Source: Nocardioides sp. QY071
Lineage (GTDB): Bacteria; Actinomycetota; Actinomycetes; Propionibacteriales; Nocardioidaceae
NCBI RefSeq assembly: GCF_029961765.1
Contig: NZ_CP124681.1
Span: forward strand, 2,356,001-2,420,000
DNA length: 64,000 nucleotides
Direction of reading: 5' to 3'
Shown here: one piece after another, positions 8,244 to 15,239 of the stretch
Layout: each line of letters starts with the position of its first letter
Numbering within the stretch: position 1 is the stretch's first letter
Position numbers and translations under genes: made by a program
Notes under the pieces: generated by a model
The model's input: only the letters and a program-made list of their open reading frames with translations
Databases searched by the model: none
What the model was told of the DNA's origin: nothing

Positions 8244-8861
8244 ATGACCAACGTCCTGCTCTGGGTGACAGCAATCTCGACCTTAGGTACTGGCATTGCC
8301 ACGGTCGGGCTCGTGGTGGTGGCGCAACGAACCTTTGGCGGCGCTGCTGATCAGTTGCGACTCCTGCAGGAGCAGGCGCAGCGGGACAGTCGGCCATATG
8401 TGACAGTGCGGGCCGTGCCTGGGTTGCACGGTGCGGGCTTCTGGGATCTTGTAGTCGAGAACTTCGGAAAATCTGCTGCCTACGAGGTGACGGTCGATGC
8501 GGGTCCCATCACGCCCCGAGACGCCAATGATCACATCAGTGAGCGCCTCGCCGACTACTTGGCAACGCCCCGGACCCTTGTGCCTGGGGCTCGGGAGCGT
8601 GTGATGTGGCGATCAGAAGATGCCCCGTCGATGGGTGTGACTGAGTCAGGAGCGCCCGCTGCGGTGACCTGTCGGCTGTCCTATCGGAACGAGCAACTCG
8701 ACCAGTTCGAGGAGACCTACCCACTCGACTTGATGGGGTACGGCGCCGTTGTGCCGATGCCGACAGAAGGTCCGCGAGCATCCGGAACGGGCAAGGAACT
8801 GGCCAACATTGAGAAGGCTCTCCGCACCCTCAACGTCCACGTCGGAGAGCTCCGGCACTGA
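8244..8861 (+). CDS. membrane-anchored hypothetical protein, 205 aa
   Basis: One N-terminal membrane segment (about residues 5-28) followed by a basic/glutamine-rich helix (QLRLLQEQAQRDSRPYV). The soluble domain then has beta-rich character (VENFGKSAAYEVTVDAGPI). This architecture is seen in many uncharacterised bacterial and prophage proteins with a single anchor and a cytoplasmic beta domain. Base composition is lower in GC than the backbone, consistent with foreign origin. Function unknown; a host-interaction or superinfection role would be speculation. Confidence 0.5.
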   Translation: MTNVLLWVTAISTLGTGIATVGLVVVAQRTFGGAADQLRLLQEQAQRDSRPYVTVRAVPGLHGAGFWDLVVENFGKSAAYEVTVDAGPITPRDANDHISERLADYLATPRTLVPGARERVMWRSEDAPSMGVTESGAPAAVTCRLSYRNEQLDQFEETYPLDLMGYGAVVPMPTEGPRASGTGKELANIEKALRTLNVHVGELRH

Positions 8862-8940
8862 GAGGGTTTCGACGGTTTCCAGAAACATGCAGGGGGCGCG
8901 TCGGCCACTCCCTGTCGGACCTCTCAGGCATGCTGCGTGT

Positions 8941-9039
8941 ATGGCATATCTCAGATGCCGCAAGTGCGGCCAACTCATCGAGTTCGTGACCTTCGACGAC
9001 GCGCGCACTGAGACATGCGCCGACTGCCGGGAAGACTGA
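8941..9039 (+). CDS. 32-aa zinc-ribbon microprotein
   Basis: ATG at 8941. The product MAYLRCRKCGQLIEFV... carries CRKC near residue 6 and CADC near residue 27, a complete four-cysteine zinc-ribbon spacing in 32 residues. An upstream in-frame ATG at 8887 would add 18 residues without family character. Such tiny ribbons occur in phages and mobile elements and can bind nucleic acid or proteins. Its size makes the call uncertain, but the Cys spacing is unlikely by chance. Confidence 0.45.
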   Translation: MAYLRCRKCGQLIEFVTFDDARTETCADCRED

Positions 9040-9175
9040 CTGGGCGCCCGGCGACGAGCAGATGGCGCCAAACTCTCAGCCCCGGGCCCTCTTCGCGAAG
9101 TCCCGAGACATAGTGGATGTGACTAACGTCCCAAAGGGGTTGTCTTGCCGCAATCTGTGATGCACAGTTTGCTGC

Positions 9176-9478
9176 ATGGCCACTCTAGATCGACCGGCCG
9201 CGCGCAAAAGCCTTCCCCTAAGCGCTCGCGACATCCGCGACATCGACATGCTTCGGGGTTCAGCAGACCGTCGTGCCGCCCTGTCCAACCTCGTCGCCGA
9301 GGAGGTTGCTGAGGACAGCAGCGAGGCCGCTGTCCTTCACGCTGTGTTCGAAGCTGGGCTTCGTGCGGTGTCGCAGGAACTTGAGTCCCGGGGCTATGCA
9401 GAGATCGCGGAGGACTACACGCTCGCCGAGCGTCGTCGGGTGTCCCGCCGTCGGAAGCCGGCGTGGGCTGACGAGTGA
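9176..9478 (+). CDS. antitoxin of a MazEF/PemIK-type pair
   Basis: A 100-residue acidic/helical protein directly upstream of a PemK/MazF-like toxin, with the stop overlapping the toxin start (GTGA). The N-terminus (RKSLPLSARDIRDIDMLRGSADRRAALSNLV) resembles a small DNA-binding element. The C-terminus is charged and probably wraps the toxin. Arms ATGCA and TGCAT (9160-9164, 9173-9177) flank the start codon and may be an autoregulatory operator. Identity rests mainly on the toxin partner. Confidence 0.65.
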   Translation: MATLDRPAARKSLPLSARDIRDIDMLRGSADRRAALSNLVAEEVAEDSSEAAVLHAVFEAGLRAVSQELESRGYAEIAEDYTLAERRRVSRRRKPAWADE

Positions 9479-9798
9479 GCACATGGCCGCTAGTGAGGGG
9501 GCAGGTCATCCAGGCCGATATCGGCCTGGATGAACCCAAGCTGCTGGTGGTGGTCTCAAACAACCGGCGCAACGAACGACTTGGCAGTGTGCTGTGCGCG
9601 CGGATGACTACCACGGCGAAGCCGGACCTGCCGTCTATTGTCCCACTCGAGCACCCTGAAGTGTTCGTTGGCTGTGTCGTGTGTGACGACATTGTCGAGG
9701 TATTCGAGGACGAGGTAATGGCTGTTCGTGGGGGGCTGTCGGGGGCCGCGATTCCGGTGCTGAACGACGCCCTGCGCGCTGCGCTCGACATCCCCTGA
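9475..9798 (+). CDS. PemK/MazF-family toxin (endoribonuclease)
   Basis: A 107-residue protein with the MazF-like beta-barrel opening VRGQVIQADIG, then LLVVVSNNRRNERLGSVLCARMTT, matching the conserved 'rGdV...P.lVvS.d..N......v.vapiTt' pattern of the family. MazF-type toxins cut mRNA at short motifs. GTG start overlaps the antitoxin stop. As a cassette in an integrated element it probably acts in addiction or abortive defence. The next gene is on the opposite strand only 13 bases away, so transcription converges here. Confidence 0.75.
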   Translation: MSTWPLVRGQVIQADIGLDEPKLLVVVSNNRRNERLGSVLCARMTTTAKPDLPSIVPLEHPEVFVGCVVCDDIVEVFEDEVMAVRGGLSGAAIPVLNDALRAALDIP

Positions 9799-9811
9799 GC
9801 GGAGCCGCCTG

Positions 9812-10624
9812 TCACTTCGGCTCCGGAAAGTTCTCGTTCGTCAGCCCGCCCTTCGGCATCTGGAGCTTGGTGCGGGTCTCGCCGGCCCGGTGTGCGTTCC
9901 AGGCGCGGATGGTGAGCGCGAGTCCCTCGGTCTCGTTGATCCGGCCACCGGAGACGCGGAGCTTGATGACGCGGTTGCGCAGCACCGCGATGGGGTCTGT
10001 CGCGGGGATCCCGTCGCCGTCGGCGACGCGCAGGAAGAACGTGGTGGCGGCGTCGGGGTCGATCTTCGAGAAGAGGAAGTGGCAGAGGCCGATCACGGAC
10101 GCCGGTAGCCGCTCGCGTGACGCCAGCCGTGACGCGAGGTCGGCCGAGGCGCGGATCTCGGGTGTGCGGTCGAGGAAGTCGTCCATCTCGAGTGCGGTCG
10201 GCTTGATGGCACCGGTGTTGGTGCGCATGCCGCGCTCCCACATCACGGCACGTCGGACGACCGCGGCCAGGGTCGTGGTGTTCTCCTCGCCGGCCAGCTT
10301 GAGCGCGTCTGCGTAGGAGCGTTTGGCGCCAGTGTCGACGGTCGACATCACGTCGTCGGACAGGTTGCGCACGACGACCATGGGCACGCTCGTGTCGGCT
10401 TGGACGACGGCGCCGAGGCGGTGCTGACCGTCCAGGAGGACCCCGCTGGGGCCGAACTTGATGGTCTCGCCGTTGAGTCTCCAGCGGCCGGCCGCAATGT
10501 CGCGGGCGTAGGCGTCGATCACGCTGCGGCGCACGTTGCGGTTGTTCGTGTTGCGGCTCAGCCAGGTCTCGGCGAGCTGTGGAGTGACCTCGACGATCTC
10601 GACGTCGGGGGAGTGGTCGGGCAT
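9812..10624 (-). CDS. ParB/Srx-like DGQHR-domain protein
   Basis: ATG at 10624 with GAGGAA six bases upstream gives 270 residues. The motif LLDGQHRLGAV (residues about 63-73) preceded by IDAYARDIAAGRWRLNG is characteristic of ParB-like proteins common in actinophages and defence-related loci. The C-terminal half is helical. ParB-like phage proteins can act as nucleases, methylation partners or regulators; no specific role can be assigned. Coding character continues upstream of this start into another gene's 3' end (see 10625-10788), so the true N-terminus may be longer or frameshifted. Confidence 0.65.
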   Translation of the reverse strand: MPDHSPDVEIVEVTPQLAETWLSRNTNNRNVRRSVIDAYARDIAAGRWRLNGETIKFGPSGVLLDGQHRLGAVVQADTSVPMVVVRNLSDDVMSTVDTGAKRSYADALKLAGEENTTTLAAVVRRAVMWERGMRTNTGAIKPTALEMDDFLDRTPEIRASADLASRLASRERLPASVIGLCHFLFSKIDPDAATTFFLRVADGDGIPATDPIAVLRNRVIKLRVSGGRINETEGLALTIRAWNAHRAGETRTKLQMPKGGLTNENFPEPK

Positions 10625-10788
10625 GACGATTTCCTCGAAGTGAAGGGTGGTGAACTTCGAGGCCGGGTGCTCTCGAAGACGGGCAAGCAGGTCTTCCAGC
10701 ACCTTCTGGTTCTCAGCCCGAAGGTGCGCCCGCCCATCGAGGGCGGGCGGCTTGGTGGCTCGCGGACGGGGATGCGGTAGCGGATCAC
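10625..10788 (-). other. ambiguous coding stretch with apparent frame switch upstream of the ParB-like gene
   Basis: A GTG at 10788, overlapping the stop of the XRE gene and preceded by GGGGAGG, opens a frame whose first ten codons (VIRYRIPVRE) have ideal G/C third positions. Around 10760 coding quality moves to the frame of the ParB-like protein (ALDGRAHLRAENQKVLEDLL), which stays open down to the ATG at 10624. Joining the two requires a -1 shift. This may be a frameshift mutation, a sequencing error, programmed slippage or two overlapping short genes. Confidence 0.35.
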
Positions 10789-11735
10789 TGGGCCGCCTCC
10801 CCGGTTGTGATCTCGTCCACGATGGCAAGGCGAAGCCGCTGAAGTTCGCTCGGCATGGCGCGTCGGATGTCCTGGATCAGATCCTCGACGGCCACCTCCC
10901 AGGTCCCATCGGAGGGTCCGAAGACGACGCCCTTCTTGGGATCCCAGTCGACCTTGTGATTGTCGGTAGAGATTGCGGTCCACGCCTTCAGGAGCGCTAC
11001 CGACTGGATTCGGGCGGGAGTGTTCGGGTCGATCTCAATGCGCCAGCGGTCCTTGGACTCGTCGAAGGAGTAGCACGATACGTAGCCGTCGGCGCGCTCC
11101 TTCTCTTTGCGCCTGGAGCGGAAGTGAACATCGACGTTGAAGCCAGCCAGCCGGGCGATCAGCGCGTCACGACGCTGGAGCGCCTCCTGCTCACGAGTCG
11201 GCCCGGCCTGCTTCTCCTCGGAGATGTCGCGGTGGGTGTCGGTGCGGAGCTGGGCGTGGAGCGTCTCTCGCCCGCAATACCGGCACGGCAAGGTCGTGAC
11301 CATCCGACGACCGAGGACGTCACCGTCGTCGAGGTCCATGACACCACGGCCGTCATGGACCTCCTCGGCGACGGTGAACCGGCGGAACGTGCCGCACTCG
11401 CAGCACAGAGCCCTTCCGTTCCCGGCTCCGACGTCCTGTCCGACTCTTCGCGGATGCGGCTTGTCGTAGACGCTGCCGCGGGCGTCAGCCTTGAGCACGG
11501 AGGTGCCCATCAACTCGTCGAAGGAAACCTCGAGTGCGTCGGCCAAGGCGTCGACCTCGCCGTCGTCGAACCAGCGGTTTGCCCCGAGTCCTTGGGTGAG
11601 CTTGCTGTACGAGGCATCCGCTCGTCGGGCGAGGTCTGTCAGCGTCCATCCGCGCGCCGCGGCCATCTGGCGGATGTTTGCCCGCAACTCAGCCTGCGCC
11701 GGCCGGATGATCTGGTAGTAGGGCGTCGCCATCAT
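10785..11735 (-). CDS. XRE-family regulator with zinc-ribbon-like middle region
   Basis: A 316-residue protein starting at ATG 11735, which overlaps the TGA of the upstream gene (ATGA coupling). Residues 18-76 form a Cro/C1-type HTH (GWTLTDLARRADASYSKLTQGLG). The middle carries CCECGTF and LPCRYCGRETL, two Cys-x2-Cys groups about 40 residues apart, consistent with a zinc ribbon. The C-terminus is an alpha/beta domain of unknown family. It is probably the immunity or copy-control regulator of the element, transcribed opposite to the replication and tail genes. Confidence 0.6.
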   Translation of the reverse strand: MMATPYYQIIRPAQAELRANIRQMAAARGWTLTDLARRADASYSKLTQGLGANRWFDDGEVDALADALEVSFDELMGTSVLKADARGSVYDKPHPRRVGQDVGAGNGRALCCECGTFRRFTVAEEVHDGRGVMDLDDGDVLGRRMVTTLPCRYCGRETLHAQLRTDTHRDISEEKQAGPTREQEALQRRDALIARLAGFNVDVHFRSRRKEKERADGYVSCYSFDESKDRWRIEIDPNTPARIQSVALLKAWTAISTDNHKVDWDPKKGVVFGPSDGTWEVAVEDLIQDIRRAMPSELQRLRLAIVDEITTGEAAQ

Positions 11736-12289
11736 CGCGCCCCTGACGACTCGCTGCCCGACGGGACAGCACGGAGGCGAGCGCCGGCGAAGGCGCCTCG
11801 GTCGCGCATCCAGTTGCTCGAGAGCAGGTAGCGGGCGCGCTGGTCGTTGGAGGAGTAGCACTCCAGCAGGTCGAGGAGCTGGCGCACGGCATCGACGTCC
11901 GTCTGGTCGGGGGCTCGCAGCTCGGCGGGGGAGCGGTCCGCGATCTCGGCCGCCGTCAGCATCGCGATGGCCAGGCGCCGGGCGTCGTCCGGAGCGAGCT
12001 CGGAGAAGTCCTCGGAGCCTCGACTGAGATCCCCATCGATGTCGACGCAGGTCTGCTTGCGTCCGGTGCTGACGTCCTCCCAGGTCCTCACTTGGACCAC
12101 GATGTCGACGACCCGGTTCGGGTACTGGTGCGGCGTCTGCCAGGCATCGACGACCGCGCTGCGATGGAACGTGCAGTCGTTTCGAGGGATTGCGAGATCC
12201 CGGGCGTGCTCTTCGGCCGGAGTCGTGCACCAGGGTGGGCAGACAAGGGCGGGCGTGGTCGCTGTCTCGGTGATCGGAGATGATGTCAT
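11732..12289 (-). CDS. hypothetical protein upstream of XRE regulator, 185 aa
   Basis: ATG at 12289. The N-terminus contains CPPWC-TTP...H and a later DCTFHRS, a Cys/His-rich arrangement. This is followed by a beta segment (VVDIVVQVRTWEDVSTGRKQTCVDIDGD) and helical tail (PDDARRLAIAMLTAAEIAD). Proteins with this layout (a CPxWC-type start and 'L.pddAr.La.aL..aA...d' tail) are frequent in actinobacterial mobile elements, but I know no function. Overlap with the regulator start shows co-transcription. Confidence 0.55.
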   Translation of the reverse strand: MTSSPITETATTPALVCPPWCTTPAEEHARDLAIPRNDCTFHRSAVVDAWQTPHQYPNRVVDIVVQVRTWEDVSTGRKQTCVDIDGDLSRGSEDFSELAPDDARRLAIAMLTAAEIADRSPAELRAPDQTDVDAVRQLLDLLECYSSNDQRARYLLSSNWMRDRGAFAGARLRAVPSGSESSGAR

Positions 12290-12364
12290 GGGTTCTGCGT
12301 CCTCCTCGTGGACGTGGTTCCAAGGCTCCGCTGGTGTTGGCGCACCAGACGGGGCCGCTCTGTT

Positions 12365-12625
12365 TCAGACGGTGCGCTCGGGGTCCGACAGAACGCTGGG
12401 CGCGCTCAGACGCGGGAACCGCGCAGAGATCGCGTTGCCCCAGCGCTCTCGCTCGGCTGCGTGCTTGTCGAGGTCGTCGTAGAACTCGGGTTTGCGGTGC
12501 CAGCCCATCTCGATCGCGGTTCCGATCCTGCGCGACACCTCGTCCTGGAGGCTGAAGAGCGTCTCGATGGTGAGCGGCGCGAAGGGCAGCCGGGTCAACT
12601 GATCCGGCTGAACGAGTGCGGTCAT
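12365..12625 (-). CDS. hypothetical protein at the element's right edge, 86 aa
   Basis: ATG at 12625 preceded by a GAGAGG ribosome-binding site; the frame is open further upstream but the extra residues look random. The protein is helical and polar, with no membrane segment or known motif. It is the last gene before the tRNA cluster terminator. Together with the two reverse-strand genes downstream it may form the regulatory arm of the element. Confidence 0.45.
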   Translation of the reverse strand: MTALVQPDQLTRLPFAPLTIETLFSLQDEVSRRIGTAIEMGWHRKPEFYDDLDKHAAERERWGNAISARFPRLSAPSVLSDPERTV

Positions 12626-12696
12626 TCCAGGGCCTCTCGCTGGTAGGAGAGGGCCGAAACTTCTGTCCACGTGGCGCCCACGGGGAAATGAGAATC

Positions 12697-12731
12697 GGCC
12701 CCTGACTCTGCGTATTCGCAGGTCAGAGGCC
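12697..12731 (-). terminator. hairpin terminator of the tRNA operon
   Basis: GGCC / CTGAC / CTGCG arms pair with their complements across a TATT loop, with one bulged base and one mismatch. It lies 10 bases beyond the encoded CCA of tRNA-Val(GAC). Reading the minus strand, a T-rich segment (GATTCTCATTT) follows. Confidence 0.7.
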
Positions 12732-12740
12732 GTTTTCCTC

Positions 12741-12815
12741 TGGTGGGCGATACTGGGTTTGAACCAGTGACCTCTTCCGTGTCAAGGAAGCGCGCTACCG
12801 CTGCGCCAATCGCCC
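12741..12815 (-). tRNA. tRNA-Val(GAC)
   Basis: The reverse strand gives GGGCGATT...AATCGCCC-type acceptor pairing, D-loop GGCGCAGCGGTAGCGC, anticodon loop TTGACAC (anticodon GAC) and T-loop GGTTCAAACCC. The discriminator A is followed by an encoded CCA (12741-12743). It is the last gene of a three-tRNA operon and marks the boundary with the phage-like element; tRNA 3' ends are common integrase targets. Confidence 0.93.
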
Positions 12816-12832
12816 CTGTGGAGTTGTCTGTG

Positions 12833-12903
12833 AGGTGGGTACGGGATTTGAACCCGTGTACACGGATTTGCAGTCCGTTGCCTCGCCTCTCGGCCAACCC
12901 ACC
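12833..12903 (-). tRNA. tRNA-Cys(GCA)
   Basis: 71 nt; acceptor GGTGGGT pairs with ACCCACC, anticodon loop CTGCAAA gives anticodon GCA, and T-loop GGTTCAAATCC is present. The discriminator is U, the identity base expected for tRNA-Cys. CCA is not encoded. Confidence 0.93.
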
Positions 12904-12953
12904 GCGGCGGCCCTACACACTGGCCTGGTCAGGCAGTGGGTCTGACCACTCCG

Positions 12954-13026
12954 AGCGGACGACGAGGCTCGAACTCGCGACCTCAACCTTGGCAAGGTTG
13001 CGCTCTACCAACTGAGCTACGTCCGC
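12954..13026 (-). tRNA. tRNA-Gly(GCC)
   Basis: 73 nt; acceptor GCGGACG pairs with CGTCCGC, D-arm AGCTCAGTTGGTAGAGC, anticodon loop TTGCCAA gives GCC, and T-loop GTTCGAGCC. First gene of the Gly-Cys-Val tRNA operon. Confidence 0.94.
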
Positions 13027-13074
13027 ATCGCACTGCCCTGCGTGCCTTTCGGCCCGCCCTGCGGTGCGTTGAGA

Positions 13075-13103
13075 ACAGTAGCCGATTGCGTGAACCGCGC
13101 CAA
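13075..13103 (-). promoter_or_regulatory. sigma70-type promoter of the tRNA operon
   Basis: On the minus strand TTGGCG (13103-13098), a 17-base spacer and TACTGT (13080-13075) lie about 50 bases upstream of tRNA-Gly. Both hexamers and the spacer fit the housekeeping sigma factor. Confidence 0.65.
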
Positions 13104-13149
13104 AACGGGGGTCCACTTCCGGCATGTCGGCCCCTTCTACGCTGGGCCC

Positions 13150-13977
13150 ATGCGCGTGTGGATCAACGGCCGAGTCCTGTCTGACCCGATGGCGCCGGCG
13201 GTGCCGGTGACCGATCACGGACTGACCGTCGGGGACGCGGTGTTCGAGGCGGTCAAGGTCGTCGACGGCAAGCCGTTCGCGCTGGGGCGCCACCTCGACC
13301 GGCTGGAGCGGTCGGCGGCCGGGCTGGGGCTGGTGGGCCTCGACGTCGATGACGTACGACGGGGCGTGGCCGCCGTGCTCGAAGGCGAACCGCTGCCGCT
13401 GGGTCGGCTGCGGATCACCGTCACCGGCGGCAACGCACCGCTGGGCAGCGGGCGCGGCGACGACCCGCTGACCGCGATCGTGGTGGCCGCGCCGATGGAT
13501 CCGGCGCAGGAGACGACGGCGGTGATCACCGTGCCGTGGCCGCGCAACGAGCGGGGGCCGCTGGCGGGACTCAAGACGACGTCGTACGCCGAGAACGTCG
13601 TCGCCCTGGCCGCTGCGCGCGAGCAGGGCGCGAGCGAGGCGGTGTTCGCGAACCTCGCCGGGAACCTGTGCGAGGGCACCGGCACCAACGTGTTCTACGT
13701 GGTCGACGGCGAGGTGCGCACGCCCACGCTGGCCAGCGGCTGCCTGGCCGGAGTGACGCGGGCGCTGGTCCTGGAGTGGGTCGGGGCGGTCGAGGTGGAC
13801 GAGCCGATCGACGTGGCGGCCGGCGCCGACGAGATCTTCCTGGTCTCGACGACCCGCGACGTGCAGGGCGTGCACCGCTGGGACGACCGCACCCTCGAGG
13901 CGCCCGGCCCCGTGACGAAGCAGGCCGCGGCGGCCTGGCGGGAGCGCGAGCCGGAGCTGCTCGGAATCGACAGCTAG
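13150..13977 (+). CDS. PLP-dependent class IV aminotransferase (PabC/IlvE fold)
   Basis: A 275-residue fold-type IV PLP enzyme. The PLP lysine is Lys142 in GLKTTSY, the conserved Glu is Glu175 in NLCEGTGTNVF, and ASGCLAGVTR forms the phosphate-binding loop. Size and the TSY...E...GTNVF pattern fit 4-amino-4-deoxychorismate lyase (folate synthesis) or a branched-chain/D-amino-acid aminotransferase; I cannot choose between them. Start at ATG 13150: a -10-like TACGCT (13138-13143) lies only six bases upstream, implying a leaderless transcript. It is divergent from the tRNA operon and convergent with the next gene, whose stop lies 4 bases inside. Confidence 0.85.
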   Translation: MRVWINGRVLSDPMAPAVPVTDHGLTVGDAVFEAVKVVDGKPFALGRHLDRLERSAAGLGLVGLDVDDVRRGVAAVLEGEPLPLGRLRITVTGGNAPLGSGRGDDPLTAIVVAAPMDPAQETTAVITVPWPRNERGPLAGLKTTSYAENVVALAAAREQGASEAVFANLAGNLCEGTGTNVFYVVDGEVRTPTLASGCLAGVTRALVLEWVGAVEVDEPIDVAAGADEIFLVSTTRDVQGVHRWDDRTLEAPGPVTKQAAAAWREREPELLGIDS

Positions 13978-15146
13978 CGAGCGCCGACCACGCTGAGCGA
14001 CACGCCCTCACCGAGGCGGTAGGGGTTGGTCGCCAGCAGCGCGCCGAGCACCCGGCGCATCCGCGAGATCTCCGCGCGCACGGTGACCTGGCGCCCGCTG
14101 TCGCCGTACAGCACCTGGCTGAGCCGGCCTGCGGAGACGCCGGCCGGGCCGGCGGCGGCGATGGCTGCGAGGAGCTCGGCGTGCCGGGGTGTGAGTGCGA
14201 CCCGCCACGGCGAGTCGCCGCCGCGTACCTCGAGGGTCGCGGGCGAGGCGCCGAGATCGAGCACTGCCGAGAGCACGTGCGCGGAGGCCGAGGGCCGGAT
14301 CAGCCAGCCACCTCGCAGGCGCTCGGGCAGGCACAGCCCGATCCCCGGTACGGCGAGGGCCCGGTCGGGTTGGGGCGCCTCGACCCGGTCGCGGACGGCG
14401 ACGCCCTGGTGCGCGGCGACCCAGCCGTGGTCGTCGACCACGAGCAGCGGGCCGTTGGCGCCGGAGAGCAGCGGCTCCGCCGTTCGCCGCAGCTGGTCGA
14501 GACGTTCCTCGTGGTGGCGCCACAACCGTGCCTCCGCGAGCCGGACCGATGCCGTGACGAGCGCCTCGATCGCCGGGTGGAGCGTGAGCGCGGGTCCGCT
14601 GACGTCGACGATGCCGAGCAGCGAGCCGTCGATCGGGTCGTGGATGGGGGAGGCGGTGCAGTACCAGGGCACCTGGGCGTTCTCGAAGTGCTCGGCCGCG
14701 AACAGCTGCACCGGCGCGGCCTCCGCGAGCGCGGTGCCGATCGCGTTGGTGCCGACGGCCTGCTCGGTCCAGGTCGCGCCGTCGGCGAAGCCGAGCCCGT
14801 CGGCCTGCCGCTTCACCCGCGGCGAGCCGCTGCGCCACAGCACCACACCCTCGGCGTCGGTCACCACGACCAGGTAGTTCGACGCGTCGGCGGCGCTGAG
14901 CAGCAGCTCACGGATCTCGTCGATGACCAGCGAGAGCCGCGACGTACGACGCCGCTCCTCGACGTCGGAGGGCGGCAGCGGGTCGCGGCCGTTGCGGCCG
15001 TCCGGATCGATCCCGAGGCTCAGCACCCGGGTCCAGGACCGCGCGACGACGGCCCGCGGCCGCTCGGGCGGCGCGGACCCGGAGAGCACCGCGTCGTGGA
15101 TCCGGACCAGGTCGCGGGCCCGCATCGCGAGGTCGTGCGTGGCCAT
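13974..15146 (-). CDS. GAF-domain transcriptional regulator (AcoR-like sensor without AAA+ domain)
   Basis: A 390-residue protein. The N-terminus begins with a helical segment (ARDLVRIHDAVLSG) and SW-x-RV motif, followed by a GAF sensor (about residues 60-215) with TEQAVGTNAIGTALAE and HPIHDPIDGSLLGIVDVSGP, features shared with AcoR-type regulators. The sigma54-interacting AAA+ domain is absent. The C-terminal 90 residues (LTPRHAELLAAIA...GRLSQVLYGDSGRQVTVRAEISRMRRVLG) look like a winged helix. It is divergent from the flavin monooxygenase and probably controls it. Direct repeats TGCAAC at 15185 and 15195 in the shared region are candidate sites. Confidence 0.8.
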   Translation of the reverse strand: MATHDLAMRARDLVRIHDAVLSGSAPPERPRAVVARSWTRVLSLGIDPDGRNGRDPLPPSDVEERRRTSRLSLVIDEIRELLLSAADASNYLVVVTDAEGVVLWRSGSPRVKRQADGLGFADGATWTEQAVGTNAIGTALAEAAPVQLFAAEHFENAQVPWYCTASPIHDPIDGSLLGIVDVSGPALTLHPAIEALVTASVRLAEARLWRHHEERLDQLRRTAEPLLSGANGPLLVVDDHGWVAAHQGVAVRDRVEAPQPDRALAVPGIGLCLPERLRGGWLIRPSASAHVLSAVLDLGASPATLEVRGGDSPWRVALTPRHAELLAAIAAAGPAGVSAGRLSQVLYGDSGRQVTVRAEISRMRRVLGALLATNPYRLGEGVSLSVVGAR

Positions 15147-15184
15147 GTCACCACCGTAGGCGGTGCGGTGTGATCGAGGCCACA

Positions 15185-15200
15185 TGCAACAACGTGCAAC
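15185..15200. promoter_or_regulatory. direct repeat TGCAAC x2, candidate operator
   Basis: TGCAAC occurs at 15185-15190 and 15195-15200, exactly one helical turn apart, between the divergent GAF regulator and monooxygenase starts. Same-face binding by a dimeric regulator would fit. Inference from spacing and position only. Confidence 0.4.
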
Positions 15201-15239
15201 GGTTCCCGGCAATGGCGGTCCGGAGGTCGACTTCTCGGC

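Noticed and set aside
13042..13149. N-terminal extension of the aminotransferase
   Set aside because: The open frame extends upstream into the tRNA promoter region, but family similarity and the adjacent -10 element place the start at 13150.
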